From positions 6,882,001-6,946,000 of the forward strand of contig NZ_CP172346.1 of the NCBI RefSeq assembly GCF_044336245.1: 64,000 nt of DNA, in the 5' to 3' direction. Numbering within the stretch: the first letter of the stretch is position 1; every line of letters begins with the position of its first letter. This stretch comes from Schlesneria sphaerica (GTDB taxonomy: Bacteria; Planctomycetota; Planctomycetia; Planctomycetales; Planctomycetaceae). Of the stretch, positions 61,667-64,000 are shown piece by piece. Both the position numbers and the translations under genes were made by a program. The notes under the pieces were generated by a model, which saw only the letters and a program-made list of their open reading frames with translations, was not told the origin of the DNA and ran no database searches.

Positions 61667-64000
61667 TCAGCGGCGCGAGCGACGTGTCGCTTCTGACTCG
61701 GTCCATTCGACTTCGTTACGGCTCTCGAAGTTACGTACCCACGATTGATCGATGACGCGTTGAGGGCCTTGCGCCAAGGATTCGTAAGGGGATTTGATGA
61801 TCGGATAAAGACCTGTGAATCGCTCGGCAAGGAACTGCTTTCGGCGTTCCTGTTCGGCAACTCCACCGTCTTCAATCGCGTTATCACGATCCTTTACTTT
61901 GAAGACATAGTAAATCGATCGATTGGCGTTTGGTGCTACACCAACTTCACCGACCTTAAGTTCTTCGAAGACGGTCTTCATGAAATTACCATCCACCTCC
62001 GGGATGAGCGGGATGTCTGTCAGTGTCGGTTCCTGCTGCGCAGAAGGGAGGCTTTGTGGTCGAGAGAGCCACGTGAACTCGGGAGTCTCGATGAGGCTCA
62101 GTGCGGGATCACCCTTTTGTCCCGTGGCAGATTCACCCGAAACTGCGGAGGCGAGATTGTTCCCTTCCGTCTTGGCGATTTCGGCCAATGCTTTTGCTCG
62201 TTTTTCTGCCAGGGTTCGCGCCTGATCGAATTTCCATGCACGAACAACCCTTTCGTGGACAGCTTCTTCCTTGAGTTCGGTCACCCGGGCTGGAAGATCG
62301 TTAATCTTCCAGTAAGCGAATGAGCCACGTCGGGTTCTCAGGTCTGCACGACGAGGAGAATACAGCGGCATGCGGGACTCACCATTGTCCCCGCGCATCA
62401 GAACATCGCTGGCCACAGGTGAGCGCTTCTGGGACTCGAATGCCATCCCGATCGGTTCTGCCAGCAGTTGTTCATACTCCCATTCCGGGGTTTCAACATA
62501 CTGGAGATTGTGCTGCTCAGCGTACTTCTTCAACTTCTCGGCGATGGTTTTCGCTTTTTCTGCCTTCTCGGTCAGGTCAGTGGTGGTGTCATAGTCCAAG
62601 CCCAATGGGACCATGAACTCGTACGCCGCGTCCAAGGCCGTTGCGATCAGGTCGAATGCCCGCTCACGTGCAATGGCTTCTCGAATTTCCAGTTTCAGCT
62701 CATCATCGAGTTCCCGCAGCTTCGGTGTGGGGAGCGACTCTGGGGATTCACTCAGTTTTGGAACTTCGATTTCGCTGCTTTCGGCAGCAGGTTGCTCTGG
62801 TTTTTCTGTGGTGGCTTCAGGAGATGCAGGAGCCGTTTCCGGAGCAGTTGCAGCTTCTGGCTCTTTCACTTCGTCCGTTTTTTCGGCAGCCACGGGCTCG
62901 GCGGGGACTGCCTCAGCGGCTGGAGTTTCGGGAGCAACTTCGTCCTTCGCAGTCGGCTCGGGATTGGTTGGCTCTTCTCCGCAGGACGATTCCGACTTGG
63001 GCTCGGTTGCGTCGATTTCTTTCTTCTCTTCAGGCTGAGCCTCTGGTTGCTCGGACTGAGGAGCCTCAGGCTGAGCCTCTTCTGCTTTGGGCTCTTCTGC
63101 CTTCGGTTCTTCTTTTACGGGCTCGGCTTCAGACTTTTCTTCTGTGGGGGCTACAGGTTGTTCCGATTTCGGTTCTTCGGAAGAAGGTGCGCTCGCGTCA
63201 GAACTCGTGGATTCACCTTCCGGCAATTTCGGTGCGGTTGATTCTTTGGTCTCTGGGGCGCGGTACCGATCCTTATTTCGTTCGAAGTATTCCTTCACTT
63301 CTTCGTCTGTCGGATTGACGCGTTTCTCGAATTCTTCAAAGTCGGCTGTCAGGTAGGCCAACTGGACTTTCGGCATCTGGAGAAAGCCAGGGCGTGCTTC
63401 GTCGATCCAACGGTTCGTCTTGTATTTTTCAAAGAACAGAGCCAGCTCTGCATCGGAGGGCTGAGCTGTTTCGCTGACGAAATCCTGGACGGGAATCGCA
63501 ACTGCCTGAAGAGACTGCTTCAGATTCATCTTCTGATAGGCGTCCCAGAGCTGTTCCGGGGTCTGCTCCATGTAGCGAAGTGGTTCTCTAGTCTGAGTGT
63601 ACTGTGCGAACTCGGGTCTGACCTGGACGACCGTTGCAGGCGGATAGGTCAGCTTGACTGCCAGCCGGGCGGCGAGTTCTTCTTTCAGGATGTCGAACAA
63701 TTCGCTTTCGCCGAGCCGCGCTTCCCGCAGACTTTCGCGGAAGTCCTGCTGAGTCATCCGGTTATTCCCGATCTCTTTCAGGAAATCGTTCACACCCTCG
63801 TCTGAGATTCGGATACCCATTTTCTGAGCGTCGGTCAGCAGGATCTTGTATTGCACCAGTGAAGGATCATCGATTCCGCCGAAACCAGACGGCATTCCGC
63901 TTTGCACCCTTCGGGCGACAGCGTAAAGGAACTGATTTGCTCGCATCCGATTTTGGGCCAGTTGCTCTAGATCGTAGCGTGTGAAGCTTCCGATCGCGGT
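61667..64000 (-). CDS. SurA/PpiD-like periplasmic folding factor, N-terminus cut by window edge
   Basis: The frame stays open to the window end, so the first 18 codons before the ATG at 63946 (reading TAIGSFTRYDLEQLAQNR) are probably real and the true N-terminus is outside. The first 200 residues resemble the helical SurA/PpiD N-terminal chaperone domain (MRANQFLYAVARRV; ISDEGVNDFLKEIG; FRESLREARLGESELFDIL). A stretch of about 180 residues (62690-63250) is almost all Glu, Pro, Ala, Ser and Lys and must be disordered. The C-terminal third includes YYVFKVKDRDNAIEDG, which fits the end of a parvulin-like segment, but I cannot see a full catalytic rotamase domain. It would act on exported proteins. 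A terminator follows the stop. Confidence 0.75.
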   Translation of the reverse strand, partial: TAIGSFTRYDLEQLAQNRMRANQFLYAVARRVQSGMPSGFGGIDDPSLVQYKILLTDAQKMGIRISDEGVNDFLKEIGNNRMTQQDFRESLREARLGESELFDILKEELAARLAVKLTYPPATVVQVRPEFAQYTQTREPLRYMEQTPEQLWDAYQKMNLKQSLQAVAIPVQDFVSETAQPSDAELALFFEKYKTNRWIDEARPGFLQMPKVQLAYLTADFEEFEKRVNPTDEEVKEYFERNKDRYRAPETKESTAPKLPEGESTSSDASAPSSEEPKSEQPVAPTEEKSEAEPVKEEPKAEEPKAEEAQPEAPQSEQPEAQPEEKKEIDATEPKSESSCGEEPTNPEPTAKDEVAPETPAAEAVPAEPVAAEKTDEVKEPEAATAPETAPASPEATTEKPEQPAAESSEIEVPKLSESPESLPTPKLRELDDELKLEIREAIARERAFDLIATALDAAYEFMVPLGLDYDTTTDLTEKAEKAKTIAEKLKKYAEQHNLQYVETPEWEYEQLLAEPIGMAFESQKRSPVASDVLMRGDNGESRMPLYSPRRADLRTRRGSFAYWKINDLPARVTELKEEAVHERVVRAWKFDQARTLAEKRAKALAEIAKTEGNNLASAVSGESATGQKGDPALSLIETPEFTWLSRPQSLPSAQQEPTLTDIPLIPEVDGNFMKTVFEELKVGEVGVAPNANRSIYYVFKVKDRDNAIEDGGVAEQERRKQFLAERFTGLYPIIKSPYESLAQGPQRVIDQSWVRNFESRNEVEWTESEATRRSRR

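Noticed and set aside
1..64000. tRNA or rRNA genes
   Set aside because: I looked for T-loop style GGTTCGAATC sequences with paired acceptor stems and found only coding matches; no RNA gene could be supported by eye.

Overview
The window looks like a chromosomal segment of a planctomycete (order Planctomycetales), although no rRNA gene is present to place it further. The clues are lineage-typical architectures: an ECF sigma factor fused to a multi-pass membrane domain, very long secreted PQQ beta-propeller and NHL/HEAT/cytochrome c proteins, an archaeal-type formylmethanofuran dehydrogenase subunit C, and many one-gene units with long spacers. I saw no insertion sequence, prophage or tRNA.

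Layout. 1-5371 (minus): a cut secreted protein behind a giant PQQ propeller protein. 5606-9793 (plus): a secreted TPR protein and the sigma factor/membrane fusion. 9869-15548 (minus): a GntR/FCD regulator, an RND efflux pump and its membrane-fusion adaptor, with an 18-bp palindrome upstream of the regulator. 15869-16390: a DUF4269 protein. 16826-28771: a complete type I-C CRISPR-Cas locus in the order cas3-cas5-cas8c-cas7-cas4-cas1-cas2, then a leader and an array that I count as 49 repeats and 48 spacers, closed by a degenerate last repeat and a terminator. 29414-30997: an ABC-F ATPase. 30998-31928: a long non-coding stretch dense in perfect palindromes. 32439-44333: a nitrate assimilation region. 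It holds a sensor kinase with a NarX-like P-box and a FixJ-type regulator (minus), then plus-strand narK, a NirB-NirD fusion, a fused Fe-S/membrane-anchor subunit and a molybdopterin nitrate reductase, the last three joined by 4-bp overlaps. 44583-50389: two secreted multidomain fusions (thioredoxin-like plus sialidase; CotH plus NHL dehydrogenase plus HEAT plus cytochrome c). 50480-64000: mostly single genes, namely an unknown protein, a YgjP-like metallopeptidase, an SRPBCC protein, mobA, fhcC, an Uup-like ABC-F protein, an orphan sugar-binding lipoprotein, a cyclophilin, a GNAT enzyme, a methyltransferase and a SurA/PpiD-like periplasmic protein cut by the window end.

Functional links. The nitrate genes form one pathway: nitrate sensing, uptake, reduction to nitrite by a membrane-anchored molybdoenzyme, then reduction to ammonium by one siroheme polypeptide. 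MobA, 10 kb away, can supply the guanylylated molybdenum cofactor. The CRISPR locus appears intact for adaptation (Cas4-Cas1-Cas2), crRNA processing (Cas5), surveillance (Cas5-Cas7-Cas8c) and degradation (Cas3).

The least explained signals are an 89-bp imperfect palindromic element found twice inside the CRISPR locus in opposite orientations, with a decayed copy upstream of narK, and the palindrome-rich non-coding region at 31.3-31.9 kb.
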